A DNA stretch of 64,000 nucleotides from Campylobacteraceae bacterium (lineage in GTDB: Bacteria > Campylobacterota > Campylobacteria > Campylobacterales > Campylobacteraceae): positions 62,001-126,000 of the forward strand of contig JAAYPR010000038.1 in the NCBI GenBank assembly GCA_012519705.1. Reading direction: 5' to 3'. How positions within the stretch are numbered: the first letter of the stretch is position 1; every line of letters starts with the position of its first letter. Both the position numbers and the translations under genes were made by a program. Below the pieces are notes generated by a model that worked only from the letters and a program-made list of their open reading frames with translations, ran no database searches and was not told the origin of the DNA. Below, piece by piece: positions 30,026 through 39,371 of the stretch.

Positions 30026-30628
30026 GCTAGCCTTTATTTTGTCATGAAGAGCTAGAATTTCGCTCTTCTTTGCAACAAAACTGTTTTTGTTAGCTATCAA
30101 GTAGGCTGAGCTATGCATTATAGTTTCAGCTACTTTTAGTCCGTTTTGTTTCATCGTAGTTCCAGTTTCTACGTTATCAACAATTGCTTCAGCTAGACCT
30201 ATGAGCGGTGCTAGTTCGATTGATCCGTAAAGTTTGATGATTTTAACAGCAGTTGCTTTTGAGGCAAAATATTCTCTTGTGATATTTGGCATCTTGGTTG
30301 CAACTTTAATACCTGGCTTTGAGTAGTCAAGTGTATGTTCGTTTTTGATACCGACACAGACTCTACACTTTCCTATGCCTAAATCAAGAAGTCTTAAAAC
30401 GTTTGGTTTATGTTCTTCTAAAACATCAAGTCCAACCACGCCTATATCAGCAGCACCGTTTTCTACATAAGTTGGAACATCTTGGTTTCTAACAGCTAGA
30501 AATTTAAAACCCTCTTTTTTCATTATAAGCTTTCTATCCTCAAAGACAAACTCATCTCCAAAAATATCAGCAAAAATTTTAAGCGTATCATTAGCAATTC
30601 TGCCTTTTGGAAGTGCTACTACTATCAT
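30014..30628 (-). CDS. hisG: ATP phosphoribosyltransferase HisG, short form
   Basis: Condenses ATP and PRPP in the first step of histidine synthesis. Catalytic-core features are VALPKGRIANDTLKIF, ADIGVVGLDVLEEH, IKVATKMPNITREYF and the PRPP loop EAIVDNVETGTTMKQNGL near 165. At 204 aa it lacks the C-terminal ACT-like regulatory domain found in long-form HisG, such as the C. jejuni enzyme (about 299 aa). Short-form enzymes need the HisRS-like partner HisZ, which is not in this window. ATGA overlap with coaX. Confidence 0.93.
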   Translation of the reverse strand: MIVVALPKGRIANDTLKIFADIFGDEFVFEDRKLIMKKEGFKFLAVRNQDVPTYVENGAADIGVVGLDVLEEHKPNVLRLLDLGIGKCRVCVGIKNEHTLDYSKPGIKVATKMPNITREYFASKATAVKIIKLYGSIELAPLIGLAEAIVDNVETGTTMKQNGLKVAETIMHSSAYLIANKNSFVAKKSEILALHDKIKASLGS

Positions 30629-31239
30629 TCTATACCTCTTTCTTTTAGGACTTTTTTCATCCCTCTAAAAACTAAATCTTTATCATAAACCGCATCATCA
30701 AAAAACTTAGCTAGAAAACTACCATCCCCACCTGTAAAGTAAATCTTTTTACCCTTAGAAAAATGTTCTATTGCAAGAACTATCGGCGAAACTATGCCAA
30801 ACGAGATAGCGTCAGCTGTTTTTTGTGGCAGACACTCTAAATCAATTTGCGAGTTAAAAACTATGTCAAGTGCTGGTGAAATTTCTTTAAACATCTTAAG
30901 ATGCGACCAAATTCCAGGCATTATAAACCCGCCTTGGTGAGTATTTAAAACCATAACATCAACAGTTATCGCACTGCCTGCGTCTATAACTATTCCATTT
31001 TCTACAGTATAACATCCAGCTATTCTATCAATGCCTAAACCACTATAGATAGTATCAAATTTGAAATAGCTCTCTATGTTTATAAAATTTGGGCTTTTTG
31101 GTTTAAATTTAGAGTTTACACTTATATAGTAAACCTCTTCACGTGGACGAAATTTAGCAAACTCTTCTAAAGTTAGTCTTGAAACTTTTCCATCTTCATA
31201 AAGCTTAACGCTAAAATTTCCTACATCACAAAGAAGCAT
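30625..31239 (-). CDS. coaX: Type III pantothenate kinase CoaX
   Basis: Phosphorylates pantothenate, first step of CoA synthesis. Of the ASKHA fold: MLLCDVGNFSVKLYEDG (phosphate 1), GLGIDRIAGCYTVENGIVIDAGSAITVDV near 80-105 with catalytic Asp, GGFIMPG, and YFTGGDGSFLAKFF near 175. I trim the ORF-track start by 14 codons to ATG 31239 (204 aa), since all CoaX proteins begin close to this CDVGN motif. The gene then overlaps the upstream small ORF by 19 nt. panC, another CoA-pathway gene, is at 43.5 kb. Confidence 0.93.
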   Translation of the reverse strand: MLLCDVGNFSVKLYEDGKVSRLTLEEFAKFRPREEVYYISVNSKFKPKSPNFINIESYFKFDTIYSGLGIDRIAGCYTVENGIVIDAGSAITVDVMVLNTHQGGFIMPGIWSHLKMFKEISPALDIVFNSQIDLECLPQKTADAISFGIVSPIVLAIEHFSKGKKIYFTGGDGSFLAKFFDDAVYDKDLVFRGMKKVLKERGIE

Positions 31240-31541
31240 TTCCAACCACTCTGTTTTAGTAAATTTAGGGCTTTTGAGCAAATTTCAGAGTTATAAAAAA
31301 AGAGTTTTTCTTTTACAACTCTACCACTTTGTTTTATAACTACTTTACTCATCTCTTCGAGTCTTAAGGCATCTTTTGAGATAAACCTACTCTTTGCATC
31401 TCTATAAAAAACTATAACATTTTTAGAGCTTAAGTCAACTCCAAGCATACAGCTGTAAGAGCGTGTTTTAAATAGTTCATTTAAGTTCACGCTCTGGCTT
31501 TTTTTTAAAATGATACTGTTTTTAAGTAAGATTTCATCCAT
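31221..31541 (-). CDS. Conserved hypothetical protein next to coaX
   Basis: 106 aa with no domain I can name. It is soluble, with a GVDLSSKNVIVFYRDAKSRFISKD central strand-rich part and a C-terminal SKALNLLKQSGWKCFFV. C. jejuni carries a similarly sized gene at the same place (between coaX and a lipoprotein gene), so it is probably a real, lineage-restricted protein. It lies 1 nt after the lipoprotein gene and overlaps coaX by 19 nt. Confidence 0.75.
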   Translation of the reverse strand: MDEILLKNSIILKKSQSVNLNELFKTRSYSCMLGVDLSSKNVIVFYRDAKSRFISKDALRLEEMSKVVIKQSGRVVKEKLFFYNSEICSKALNLLKQSGWKCFFVM

Positions 31542-31542
31542 A

Positions 31543-32553
31543 CTATTTTAGTTCCGCATACTCATCGTCATAGTAAAATGCAAACTCATTTATAAAACTA
31601 AGCTCATCTATCTCATCATCGAGTTCAAAAATTTGTTCGTTTTCTAAGTTAAGGTCTGTTTTTATTAGATACCCTGTTTTTTCAAAGATATATATACTTC
31701 CATCTTTTGGCATGGCAGCTGAGAAAATCGCAAATCTAAACTTTTTCTCTCTTAGTTTGTTTAAATTCATATCGTAAATTTTAACATTTCCATCTTCGTT
31801 GAAAATATAAATTTTGTTTTGATACTTAAAGATATCTCTTATGTTTTCTAGCGCTCTTTTGTTGCCAGTAGCAGTGTTTAAAAGCAGAACTGTTCCAGTT
31901 GCTGCGTAAAGATTATCCCCTACAATGTCTAGATAAATTACGCTATTAAAAAACGGTTCACTGCTTACAAAAATCTCTTGAACCAAACCTCCAGTTGGAG
32001 CGTGGATAATAGCCACTCTTCCATCAAGCATAGGATAAGCGATAACCCCACTTCCAGCAAAAAGTGGTTTAGCCACTCTTGAGTCATAAGCAAGAGCAAT
32101 ATCGTTTTTCTCTTCTAAAATCATAGTTTTTGATGACATTTTCATTAAATAGCGAGTGTTATCAACGCTAACTAAAGCTAAATCATCGCCTCTTAAATTT
32201 GCAGAAATTACTTGAACTGGAAATTTATGCTCAAAAACAATATTGCCGTCCAAATCTCTTATTTTAAATGTTCCATCAATGTTTGATGATAGTACTTTGT
32301 TTTCAGCTATTGTTAAAAACTTCTCATTTTTATCAAGTTTAATTTTGCTTAAAGCTCCATCTTTAGTTATAACTGAGCCATCTTCTAAAGTAGCTCCCTT
32401 AGCTGTTACAAAAACTATACTCTCATCTAATTTTTGGGTGTATCTAAAATCTCCTGAAATTTCTTCTTTTTCAGGTGAAAAATACTCCCTTTTAGTTGTG
32501 CAACCAACTAAAAAAAATGATAAAAAAACTACAACTAAAAAGTTAAATCTCAT
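31543..32553 (-). CDS. Lipoprotein with beta-propeller-like repeats
   Basis: 336 aa with a lipoprotein signal peptide: hydrophobic VVVFLSFFLVGC, lipidation at Cys18, followed by TTKREY. The mature part contains repeated short beta-strand blocks such as DGSVITKDGALSKIKLDKNEKFLTIAENKVL, IYAATGTVLLLNTATGNKR and KIYIFNEDGNVKIYDMN, spaced like WD/PQQ propeller blades. BamB is a lipoprotein of this architecture, but I see no specific BamB signature. ATGA overlap with the upstream TM protein suggests an envelope pair. Confidence 0.82.
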   Translation of the reverse strand: MRFNFLVVVFLSFFLVGCTTKREYFSPEKEEISGDFRYTQKLDESIVFVTAKGATLEDGSVITKDGALSKIKLDKNEKFLTIAENKVLSSNIDGTFKIRDLDGNIVFEHKFPVQVISANLRGDDLALVSVDNTRYLMKMSSKTMILEEKNDIALAYDSRVAKPLFAGSGVIAYPMLDGRVAIIHAPTGGLVQEIFVSSEPFFNSVIYLDIVGDNLYAATGTVLLLNTATGNKRALENIRDIFKYQNKIYIFNEDGNVKIYDMNLNKLREKKFRFAIFSAAMPKDGSIYIFEKTGYLIKTDLNLENEQIFELDDEIDELSFINEFAFYYDDEYAELK

Positions 32554-33119
32554 TTTTTGCTCCCACTATAATGTCTTAAGCTATTAGCAATGTTGCTTAA
32601 ATCAGAGTTTTGTGGAATTTTTAAAAACTCCCTATTTGCCTCTTCAGCCTTGCCCTCTTTTAAAAGAGCATATCCACTCATAAAGGCTGAGTATGAGTTT
32701 AAAATTTCTCCGCTTTCCTTGCTTGCTTCATAGTTTATGATATCTTTTAAAATAGGATCAATCCCCTCCGCTTGAGATAACTCCGCGATTTTAGCACTAT
32801 CAGCGTTATCAAGAGCAACTCTAAACTCATAAAGAGTGTATAAATTTTTATTACTATTTTTTAAACTCTTTTTTGCTTTTTCATTATTTGGGTTTACTAA
32901 AAGTTCGCTATAAGCCTCATTTGCTTTTTTAAATTTACTACTTTCTACATAATTCATAATATTATAGCCCACAAAAACCACAACCAAAACAGTTAAAACT
33001 GTCATTAAAGGCTTTTTATACTTCTTAACAAAAAGCTCGCTTCTTACAATACTTTCTAAAAATTGACTCTGAGAATCTAGAACTTTTTTAGCATCTTTTA
33101 TATCTTCTTTAATAGCCAA
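32550..33119 (-). CDS. Single-pass membrane protein with TPR-like periplasmic part (YfgM-like)
   Basis: 189 aa. Residues 1-36 are cytoplasmic (KEDIKDAKKVLDSQSQFL), 37-55 a TM helix (PLMTVLTVLVVVFVGYNIM), and the rest an all-helical periplasmic region (KANEAYSELLVNPNNEKAKKSL, SAFMSGYALLKEGKAEEANREFLKIP) of TPR character. In other proteobacteria the YfgM-BamB gene pair has just this order, an N-anchored TPR protein followed by a propeller lipoprotein, which strengthens that comparison here. TTG start behind AAGGA. A -10-like TACAAT lies at 33150-33155 (minus strand). Confidence 0.78.
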   Translation of the reverse strand: MAIKEDIKDAKKVLDSQSQFLESIVRSELFVKKYKKPLMTVLTVLVVVFVGYNIMNYVESSKFKKANEAYSELLVNPNNEKAKKSLKNSNKNLYTLYEFRVALDNADSAKIAELSQAEGIDPILKDIINYEASKESGEILNSYSAFMSGYALLKEGKAEEANREFLKIPQNSDLSNIANSLRHYSGSKK

Positions 33120-33149
33120 AAATTATCCTTTTTAAATAAATTTCGGGTA

Positions 33150-33205
33150 ATTGTATCATAAAATATTTTAAATAACGCCTAATATAAGTTAATTTGTGTT
33201 ATAAT
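33150..33205. promoter_or_regulatory. Divergent promoters for gatC and the TM-TPR gene
   Basis: Within the 120-nt divergent gap there are two -10 elements. TGTTATAAT (-10 at 33200-33205, plus strand) is an extended -10 35 nt before gatC. TGATACAAT (-10 at 33150-33155, minus strand) is an extended -10 upstream of the TM-TPR protein. No -35 boxes are visible, as usual in this genus. Confidence 0.6.
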
Positions 33206-33239
33206 GTGAAGATTTTATTATTAAAAAAGGAAGTACTAT

Positions 33240-33518
33240 ATGGTGGTAGATGAAAATTTACTTAATAAATTAGAAAAACTTTGTGCTATTGAGATTCCAG
33301 TAGAGAGAAGAAATGGCGTTAAGTCTGAGCTTGAAAAAGTTGTGAGCTTTGTAGAAATTTTAAATGAATTAAGCGATATAGAACTAAACTTTAGTCAAAA
33401 CAAAACTCCGCTTAGAGATGACGTGCCATATCAAGATAGTGAAATTATAAACGTAATCTTAAAGCACTCTCCTAATAGTGAAAACAGCTTTTTCGTTGTG
33501 CCAAAAATAATAGAATAA
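33240..33518 (+). CDS. gatC: Asp-tRNA(Asn)/Glu-tRNA(Gln) amidotransferase subunit C
   Basis: Small structural subunit that wraps GatA and GatB in the transamidation route to Gln-tRNA and Asn-tRNA. At 92 aa it has LLNKLEKLCAIEIP, the helix ELEKVVSFVEILNELSDIE, and LRDDVPYQD, all typical of GatC. AAGGAAG precedes the ATG. gatA and gatB are not in the window. First gene of the plus-strand run to aroE. Confidence 0.9.
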   Translation: MVVDENLLNKLEKLCAIEIPVERRNGVKSELEKVVSFVEILNELSDIELNFSQNKTPLRDDVPYQDSEIINVILKHSPNSENSFFVVPKIIE

Positions 33519-33528
33519 GGGCATCAGC

Positions 33529-34605
33529 ATGGAAATGCAACAACAAACTAGTATCAACACTCTTTTGGCAGTTATGGTTAAAAATGGTGCAAGTGACCTT
33601 CACCTAGTTAGTAGAAGTGCTCCGCAGATTAGAATAGATGGTAAGCTTGTTCAAATAAATATGCCTGAGCTTACAGGGGCTCAGATAGAAACTCTTTGTT
33701 ACGCCATCATTTCAGATGCTCAAAAAAGCCAGCTTGAAGAGAACAAAGAGCTTGACTTTGCTTATGAGCTGCCAAATGTCGGAAGATTTAGAGGTAATTA
33801 CTACTATGTTATGAACGGCGATTTAGCAGCAGCTTTTAGGGTTATACCTATTGATATGCCTTCACTTGACAGCTTAAGAGCTCCAGATATTTTAAAGAAA
33901 ATAGTTAAGAGAGAAAAAGGGCTCATTTTAGTTACAGGACCAACTGGTAGTGGTAAATCAACAACCTTAGCAGCTATGCTAAATGAAATAAATGAGACCG
34001 AAAGAAAACATATTATTACAGTTGAAGACCCTGTAGAGTTTGTTCACACAAATAAAAAGGCACTTTTTTCACATAGAAATATAGGCACTGATACTCACTC
34101 TTACGCAAATGCTTTAAAATATGCACTTCGTGAAGACCCAGATATTATACTAATTGGAGAAATGAGAGATAAAGAGACTATCTCTATCGCAATCACCGCA
34201 GCTGAAACGGGACACCTCGTTTTTGGAACTCTTCACACAAACTCGGCTATGCAGACTATTAGCCGTATAGTTGATAGCTTTGAGGGAGGTGAGCAAACTC
34301 AGATAAGAAATATGCTTTCTGTTTCATTAAGTGCTATAGTTTCACAATCACTACTTCCAAAAATAGGCGGTGGAAGATACGCTGTACATGAAATTTTAAT
34401 CAACAACAGTGCTATTGCAAACCTAATAAGAGAGGATAAAACTCAACAAATTTACTCTCAAATGCAATTAAATCAGCAAGAAACAGGTATGGTAACCCAA
34501 ACCCAAACTCTTATAAAAGCCCTTCAATCAAGGCTTATAACAAAAGAGAGTGCTCTTGCTTACTCAACTAGTCGTCAAGAACTTATTAAAGCCATAGGAG
34601 AATAA
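33529..34605 (+). CDS. pilT: PilT-type retraction ATPase
   Basis: Hexameric secretion-superfamily ATPase that disassembles type IV pili in twitching systems. 358 aa: N-terminal PAS-like part (GASDLHLVSRSAPQIRIDG), Walker A VTGPTGSGKSTT near 135, Asp box with Glu in TVEDPVEFVH, Walker B EDPDIILIGEMRDKET near 205, His box GTLHTNSAMQTISR near 230, then LLPKIGGGRYAVHEIL. No pilin, PilB, PilC or PilQ genes are in the window. In C. jejuni this spot between gatC and cvpA has no pilT. It may serve a pilus encoded elsewhere or a DNA-uptake machine. Confidence 0.92.
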   Translation: MEMQQQTSINTLLAVMVKNGASDLHLVSRSAPQIRIDGKLVQINMPELTGAQIETLCYAIISDAQKSQLEENKELDFAYELPNVGRFRGNYYYVMNGDLAAAFRVIPIDMPSLDSLRAPDILKKIVKREKGLILVTGPTGSGKSTTLAAMLNEINETERKHIITVEDPVEFVHTNKKALFSHRNIGTDTHSYANALKYALREDPDIILIGEMRDKETISIAITAAETGHLVFGTLHTNSAMQTISRIVDSFEGGEQTQIRNMLSVSLSAIVSQSLLPKIGGGRYAVHEILINNSAIANLIREDKTQQIYSQMQLNQQETGMVTQTQTLIKALQSRLITKESALAYSTSRQELIKAIGE

Positions 34606-34606
34606 A

Positions 34607-35254
34607 ATGACAGGAATAAATTGGTTAGATATCGTAGTTTTAGTTTTAGTTTTAGTTTTTGCTCTTAAAGGTCTAGCAAGCGGACTTATAAGAGAGATTT
34701 TTGGCATTATTGGAATGGTGGGTGGCTTTGTCTGTGCTATGAGATATAAAGAAGAAGCTGGAGCTTGGATAAGTTCAAATGTCTATGATTTACAAAGCAT
34801 AGGCTTAATGTCTGGAAATGGCACGGAAATTATAGTTGGCTTTTTAGCAACACTATTTGGAATTTGGTTTGTAGCTCTAGTTTTAGGTGAGCTTATTACA
34901 AAAATGCTAAGCCTTTCAGGTCTTGGCATCATAGATAGGGTTGGCGGGCTTATCTTTGGCGGTGCAAAAATATTTTTAATCCTTGCAATAATAGCTGTAT
35001 TTATAAGATCTTCGGCACTTCTTAATAAGCAGGCAAAACCCTACTTTGACAATAGCGTGACTTTTCCGTACCTAGTTAATACTGGTGCATTTTTAATGGA
35101 TTTAGAGCTTAAAGATTTAACATCTGCCCCAGAGAGTGCTGGAACAAAAGAGTCAAATGAGACAAATATAATTTACGAAAAAAGTAGCTTTACAAATGAC
35201 CAAAATGCAGTAAAGCAGATATATGGAGAGATGAATGCAACAACTCAAGAGTAA
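34607..35254 (+). CDS. cvpA: CvpA-family membrane protein
   Basis: 215 aa with four hydrophobic helices in the first 150 residues: [39 protein letters not shown], then [23 protein letters not shown], and [19 protein letters not shown]. The NWLDIVV / [11 protein letters not shown] opening is diagnostic of CvpA. The C-terminal 60 residues are polar. E. coli CvpA is linked to colicin V production and bile-salt tolerance, with unclear mechanism. It begins 1 nt after pilT and overlaps fur by 20 nt. Confidence 0.87.
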   Translation: MTGINWLDIVVLVLVLVFALKGLASGLIREIFGIIGMVGGFVCAMRYKEEAGAWISSNVYDLQSIGLMSGNGTEIIVGFLATLFGIWFVALVLGELITKMLSLSGLGIIDRVGGLIFGGAKIFLILAIIAVFIRSSALLNKQAKPYFDNSVTFPYLVNTGAFLMDLELKDLTSAPESAGTKESNETNIIYEKSSFTNDQNAVKQIYGEMNATTQE

Positions 35255-35717
35255 TTCAAAAATAGAGAATTTGGAATTCGATGCTATTTTAGATGAATTT
35301 AGAGAAATCTTAAAAAGAAACAAGCTTAAATATACAAAACAAAGAGAGGCAGTTCTTAGAACGCTTTATAACAGTGACCATCATTTCAGCCCTGAGGAGC
35401 TATACTTAGAAGTAAAGGAGCTATATCCTGAGCTAAACATAGGCATTGCAACTGCGTATAGAACTCTAAATTTACTAGAAGAGTCAGGGATGGTGACATC
35501 AATTTCATTTGGAACTCAAGGTAAAAAATTTGAACTTGCCACAAAACCTCATCATGACCACTTAATCTGCAAGAACTGTGGCTTGATAGTTGAGTTTGAA
35601 GATGATGTGATAGAGAAAAAACAAGCAGAAATTGCAGAAAAAAACGGTTTTAAATTAACAGGACATCTACTACAACTGTATGGAATTTGTAGTGCATGTA
35701 AAAAGGAGTTTAATTAG
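35235..35717 (+). CDS. fur: Ferric uptake regulator Fur
   Basis: Metal-dependent DNA-binding repressor of iron acquisition. The N-terminal winged helix covers about residues 20-95 ([44 protein letters not shown]). The dimerisation domain has the metal ligands [13 protein letters not shown] with the first CXXC, and CSACKKEF with the second. At 160 aa the N-terminal extension is slightly long, as in Campylobacter Fur. GGAGAG lies before the ATG inside the cvpA 3' end. A TAGTG overlap couples it to lysS, as known in C. jejuni. Confidence 0.95.
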   Translation: MQQLKSNSKIENLEFDAILDEFREILKRNKLKYTKQREAVLRTLYNSDHHFSPEELYLEVKELYPELNIGIATAYRTLNLLEESGMVTSISFGTQGKKFELATKPHHDHLICKNCGLIVEFEDDVIEKKQAEIAEKNGFKLTGHLLQLYGICSACKKEFN

Positions 35718-37225
35718 TGATATTTGACAATCAATTAGAAATTCAACGAATCGAAAAAGCGGACGAACTAAGAAGTCTAGGTATAAATCCATATCCACAT
35801 TTCTTAAAAAAAGAGATGTCTATACAAGAGTTTAGAGATAAATTTGAACATATAAAAGAGCAAGATGAGAAAAAATCAGATGAAATAGTAACTATTTCAG
35901 GAAGGTTAATGCTAAAAAGAGTTGCTGGAAAATCAACTTTTGGCAACATAGAAGACGAGAGTGGAAATGTTCAAATTTACTACTCACGTGACAGCATCGG
36001 CGAAGAAAACTATAAAATTTTTAGAAAAAACCTTGAAGTTGGTGATATAGTTTTAGTCTCGGGACACGCGTTTGTAACTGGAACTGGCGAGTTTTCAATC
36101 CATGTAAATGATTTAAAACTTGCAACAAAAGCGATAACCCAGCTACCTGAAAAGTTCCACGGCTTAACGGATAAAGAGATAAGATACCGCCAAAGATATC
36201 TTGATATGATAATGGACAAAGAGATTAGAAATGACTTTAGAAACCGCTCTATCATCATCTCAACTATTAGAAATTTCTTTGAAGAAAGAGGCTTTTTAGA
36301 GGTTGAAACGCCGATGATGCACCCCATCCCAGGTGGAGCAAATGCAAAGCCATTTATTACATATCATAACGCTTTAGATGTTGAAAGATATTTAAGAATC
36401 GCACCTGAACTTTATCTAAAACGCTTAGTTGTAGGCGGGATGGAAGCGATATTTGAAATAAATAGAAACTTTAGAAACGAAGGGATGGACTTAACTCACA
36501 ACCCTGAGTTTACATCTATCGAGTTTTACTGGGCGTGGCATGACTATCACGATGTGATGGATTTAACAGAAGAGCTGTTTAGAGTACTTTTAAAAAGACT
36601 TAATTTGCCTGATATATTAGAATATGGTGAGCAAAAAATAGACTTTTCAAAACCTTTTGCAAGAGTAAAATATCTTGACGCTTTAGTGGAAATCGGCGGA
36701 CTTTCAAAAGATATCATAAACGATAGAGAGAAAATTTTAACTAAACTTGAAAATGACGGCTATGAAGCAAATGCAAACTTAGACCTAGGCCACCTTCAAG
36801 CTGAACTATTTGATAACTATGTAGAAGAGAAGCTAATAAATCCTACATTTATCATAGACTTTCCTATTGCGATTAGCCCTCTTTCAAGAAGAAGTGATGA
36901 AAACCCAGAGATTGCTGAGAGATTTGAGCTATTTATCGCAGGAAATGAGCTTGCAAACGCATTTAACGAGTTAAACGACCCGCTTGATCAATATGAGAGA
37001 TTTAAAGCTCAAATTGATGCAAAAAACGCAGGAAACGATGAAGCGCATGAGATGGATGAGGACTTTGTAAGAGCTCTAGGTTATGCGATGCCTCCAACTG
37101 TGGGATGCGGTATAGGCATAGATAGACTTGTGATGCTACTTATAAATAAAGAGTCTATTAGAGATGTGATTTTGTTCCCAGCAATGAGACCGATTAAAAA
37201 CCAAAACAACGAAGATAAGGAGTAA
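35717..37225 (+). CDS. lysS: Lysyl-tRNA synthetase, class II
   Basis: Charges tRNA-Lys. 502 aa with an N-terminal OB anticodon-binding domain ([29 protein letters not shown] near 50-80) and the class II core: motif 1 near [27 protein letters not shown], motif 2 [26 protein letters not shown], motif 3 [13 protein letters not shown]. The GTG start overlaps the fur stop by one base. An AAGGAG lies 9 nt upstream. Confidence 0.97.
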   Translation: MIFDNQLEIQRIEKADELRSLGINPYPHFLKKEMSIQEFRDKFEHIKEQDEKKSDEIVTISGRLMLKRVAGKSTFGNIEDESGNVQIYYSRDSIGEENYKIFRKNLEVGDIVLVSGHAFVTGTGEFSIHVNDLKLATKAITQLPEKFHGLTDKEIRYRQRYLDMIMDKEIRNDFRNRSIIISTIRNFFEERGFLEVETPMMHPIPGGANAKPFITYHNALDVERYLRIAPELYLKRLVVGGMEAIFEINRNFRNEGMDLTHNPEFTSIEFYWAWHDYHDVMDLTEELFRVLLKRLNLPDILEYGEQKIDFSKPFARVKYLDALVEIGGLSKDIINDREKILTKLENDGYEANANLDLGHLQAELFDNYVEEKLINPTFIIDFPIAISPLSRRSDENPEIAERFELFIAGNELANAFNELNDPLDQYERFKAQIDAKNAGNDEAHEMDEDFVRALGYAMPPTVGCGIGIDRLVMLLINKESIRDVILFPAMRPIKNQNNEDKE

Positions 37226-37227
37226 AT

Positions 37228-38472
37228 ATGAGTTTAGAGAGTTTTGATAAAGAAATTTTTGATTTAACAAATCAAGAGTTAAAAAGACAGTGTGACTATC
37301 TAGAGATGATAGCAAGTGAGAACTTCACATATCCAGAAGTTATGCAAGTGATGGGTTCAATCCTTACAAACAAATACGCTGAAGGGTATCCTGGAAAGAG
37401 ATATTACGGCGGTTGTGAGTTTGTAGATGAGATAGAGCAAATCGCGATTGATAGATGTAAAGAGCTTTTTGGATGTGAGTTTGCAAATGTTCAGCCAAAC
37501 TCAGGAAGCCAAGCAAACCAAGGAGTTTATGGTGCTCTTTTAAAACCAGGTGATAAAATTTTAGGTATGGATTTAAGCCATGGTGGACACTTAACACATG
37601 GTGCAAAGGTTTCAAGTAGTGGCAAATACTATGAGAGCTTTTTTTACGGCGTTGAGATGGACGGTAGAATCAACTATGATAAAGTTTTAGAAATCGCTCA
37701 CATCGTTAAACCAAAGATGATAGTCTGTGGTGCTTCTGCTTATGCTAGAGAGATAGACTTTGCTAAATTTAGGAGTATTGCTGACTCAGTTGGTGCACTT
37801 TTGTTTGCTGACGTTGCACATATCGCAGGTCTTGTTGTAGCAGGTGAGCATAACAACCCTTTCCCACACTGCCACGTAGTAAGTTCTACAACTCATAAAA
37901 CCTTAAGAGGCCCAAGAGGCGGTATTATCATGACAAATGATGAGGAGTATGCGAAAAAAATCAACTCAAGCATTTTCCCAGGCATTCAAGGTGGCCCTTT
38001 AGTTCACGTAATAGCTGGAAAAGCAGTTGGTTTTAAACACAACCTTTCACCAGAGTGGAAAGTTTACGCAAAACAAGTTAAAGCAAACGCTAAGAAACTT
38101 GGAGAAGTACTGATGGCAAGAGGGTTTGACCTAGTAAGTGGTGGAACTGATAACCACTTAGTTCTTCTTAGCCTACTAAATAAAGAGTATAGCGGAAGAG
38201 ATGCGAGTGATGCACTAGAAAACGCAGGAATTACGACAAATAAAAACACAGTCCCAGGAGAGACAAGAAGCCCGTTTATAACAAGTGGTGTAAGAATTGG
38301 AAGCCCAGCACTAACAGCAAGAGGCATGAAAGAAGCTGAGTTTGAGTTTATAGCAAATAAAATCGCTGATGTTTTAGATGATATAAATAACACAGAGCTT
38401 CAAGCAAAAGTTAAAAAAGAGGTTGTAGATTTAGCTCATAAATTTATAATTTATGACAGAGCAATGTATTAG
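37228..38472 (+). CDS. glyA: Serine hydroxymethyltransferase
   Basis: PLP enzyme converting serine and THF to glycine and methylene-THF. 414 aa: [95 protein letters not shown], and the PLP Lys in [15 protein letters not shown] near 230. AAGGAG precedes the ATG, 2 nt after lysS. The lysS-glyA pair is the Campylobacter order. Confidence 0.97.
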   Translation: MSLESFDKEIFDLTNQELKRQCDYLEMIASENFTYPEVMQVMGSILTNKYAEGYPGKRYYGGCEFVDEIEQIAIDRCKELFGCEFANVQPNSGSQANQGVYGALLKPGDKILGMDLSHGGHLTHGAKVSSSGKYYESFFYGVEMDGRINYDKVLEIAHIVKPKMIVCGASAYAREIDFAKFRSIADSVGALLFADVAHIAGLVVAGEHNNPFPHCHVVSSTTHKTLRGPRGGIIMTNDEEYAKKINSSIFPGIQGGPLVHVIAGKAVGFKHNLSPEWKVYAKQVKANAKKLGEVLMARGFDLVSGGTDNHLVLLSLLNKEYSGRDASDALENAGITTNKNTVPGETRSPFITSGVRIGSPALTARGMKEAEFEFIANKIADVLDDINNTELQAKVKKEVVDLAHKFIIYDRAMY

Positions 38473-38480
38473 GAGGTTGA

Positions 38481-39371
38481 ATGAATAATAAATTTAGCAT
38501 AGATGATAGTATAATTTTAGATCCAAGAAACTCTAAAACAAACAGCATAAAAAAGGTTTTGACTGGTATCGCTATCCTTGTTCTTTTGTTTTTAATAGTA
38601 CTTATCGTCATGAAATTTATTAATAGTGGTGATACTCCTGAGCCAACTCCTTTGGTTATGCCAAGTGAGGAAATAATATTTAAACCAAAAGAGAGCAAAG
38701 AAGAAAAAACTGAAGAACCAAAACCAACAGTTGTTGAAGAGCCAAAGATTGTTCAAATTCAGCCAATTGAAATAAAAAAAGAACCTACTTCGGAAGTAAA
38801 AGAACCGGTTAAACAGACTCAAGAAGTTGTTGTGGTAACTTCAAAAAAAGATGAAGAAGCCAAAAGAGCTGAGGAGGCTAGAAAATTAGCTGAAGCTAAA
38901 AAGGCTGAAGAGATGAAAAAGGCTGAAGAGATGAAAAAAGCCGAAGAAGCTAAAAAAGCCGAGGAAGCTAAAAAAGCAGAAGCTGTAAAACTTGCTAAAG
39001 CAGAAGAAGCGAAAAAGGCAGAAGAGGCTAGAAAATTAGCTGAAGCTAAAAAAGCTGAAGAGATGAAAAGGGCAGAGGAAACTAAAAAAGCAGAAGTAAC
39101 TAGAAAAAAACAAGGCACTCAAATACCTGGCAATGTTCCAGCTGGAAGCTATATTCAAATCTTAGCAACTAGTGAGTTTAGAGCTGATGCTCCGTCCATT
39201 AAAAAACTTACTAGCAACGGCTATGATTATAGGCTTTACAAAACTATGATTGACGGGAAAGAGTTTACAAAGGTGCTAGTTGGTCCTTTTGATAGTGCTA
39301 CTATTCAAAATGAGATAACAAATGTAAGAGCTACTATTAATAAAGATGCTTTTGTATTTAGAGTTAAGTGA
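38481..39371 (+). CDS. SPOR-domain envelope protein with long KAEE repeat
   Basis: 296 aa. A cytoplasmic N-terminus is followed by one TM helix near residues 33-50 (VLTGIAILVLLFLIVLIVM). Then comes a Pro/Glu/Lys-rich stretch, an approximately 85-residue low-complexity helix rich in KKAEEAKKAEE (about 125-210), and a C-terminal SPOR domain (SYIQILATSEFRADAPSIKKL ... TKVLVGPFDS) that binds denuded glycan strands at septa. The architecture matches FtsN/DedD-like division or peptidoglycan-remodelling proteins. The charged helix probably spans the periplasm. AGGAGG precedes the ATG, 8 nt after glyA. Repeat length may vary between strains. Confidence 0.87.
   Translation: MNNKFSIDDSIILDPRNSKTNSIKKVLTGIAILVLLFLIVLIVMKFINSGDTPEPTPLVMPSEEIIFKPKESKEEKTEEPKPTVVEEPKIVQIQPIEIKKEPTSEVKEPVKQTQEVVVVTSKKDEEAKRAEEARKLAEAKKAEEMKKAEEMKKAEEAKKAEEAKKAEAVKLAKAEEAKKAEEARKLAEAKKAEEMKRAEETKKAEVTRKKQGTQIPGNVPAGSYIQILATSEFRADAPSIKKLTSNGYDYRLYKTMIDGKEFTKVLVGPFDSATIQNEITNVRATINKDAFVFRVK
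38850..39110 (+). repeat. In-frame KAEE-coding repeat tract in the SPOR gene
   Basis: Degenerate in-frame repeats of the type gct-gaa-gag-atg-aaa-aag. A 46-nt segment starting GAGGCTAGAAAATTAGC recurs 150 nt later (38874-38919 and 39024-39069) with one mismatch. An 18-nt unit, AAGGCTGAAGAGATGAAA, occurs twice in tandem near 38901-38936. This points to past slippage or unequal recombination in steps of whole codons. Confidence 0.8.

Noticed and set aside
33529-34605. Type II secretion or competence ATPase (GspE/CtsE-like)
   Set aside because: Length, the N-terminal GASDLHL region and the GTLHTNSA box fit PilT; there is no N-terminal GspE domain or zinc-binding tetracysteine.
38819-39118. 99-aa minus-strand ORF rich in Ala/Ser/Phe
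   Set aside because: It is the complement of the KAEE repeat; the apparent low-complexity hydrophobic protein is a by-product of the repeat codons.
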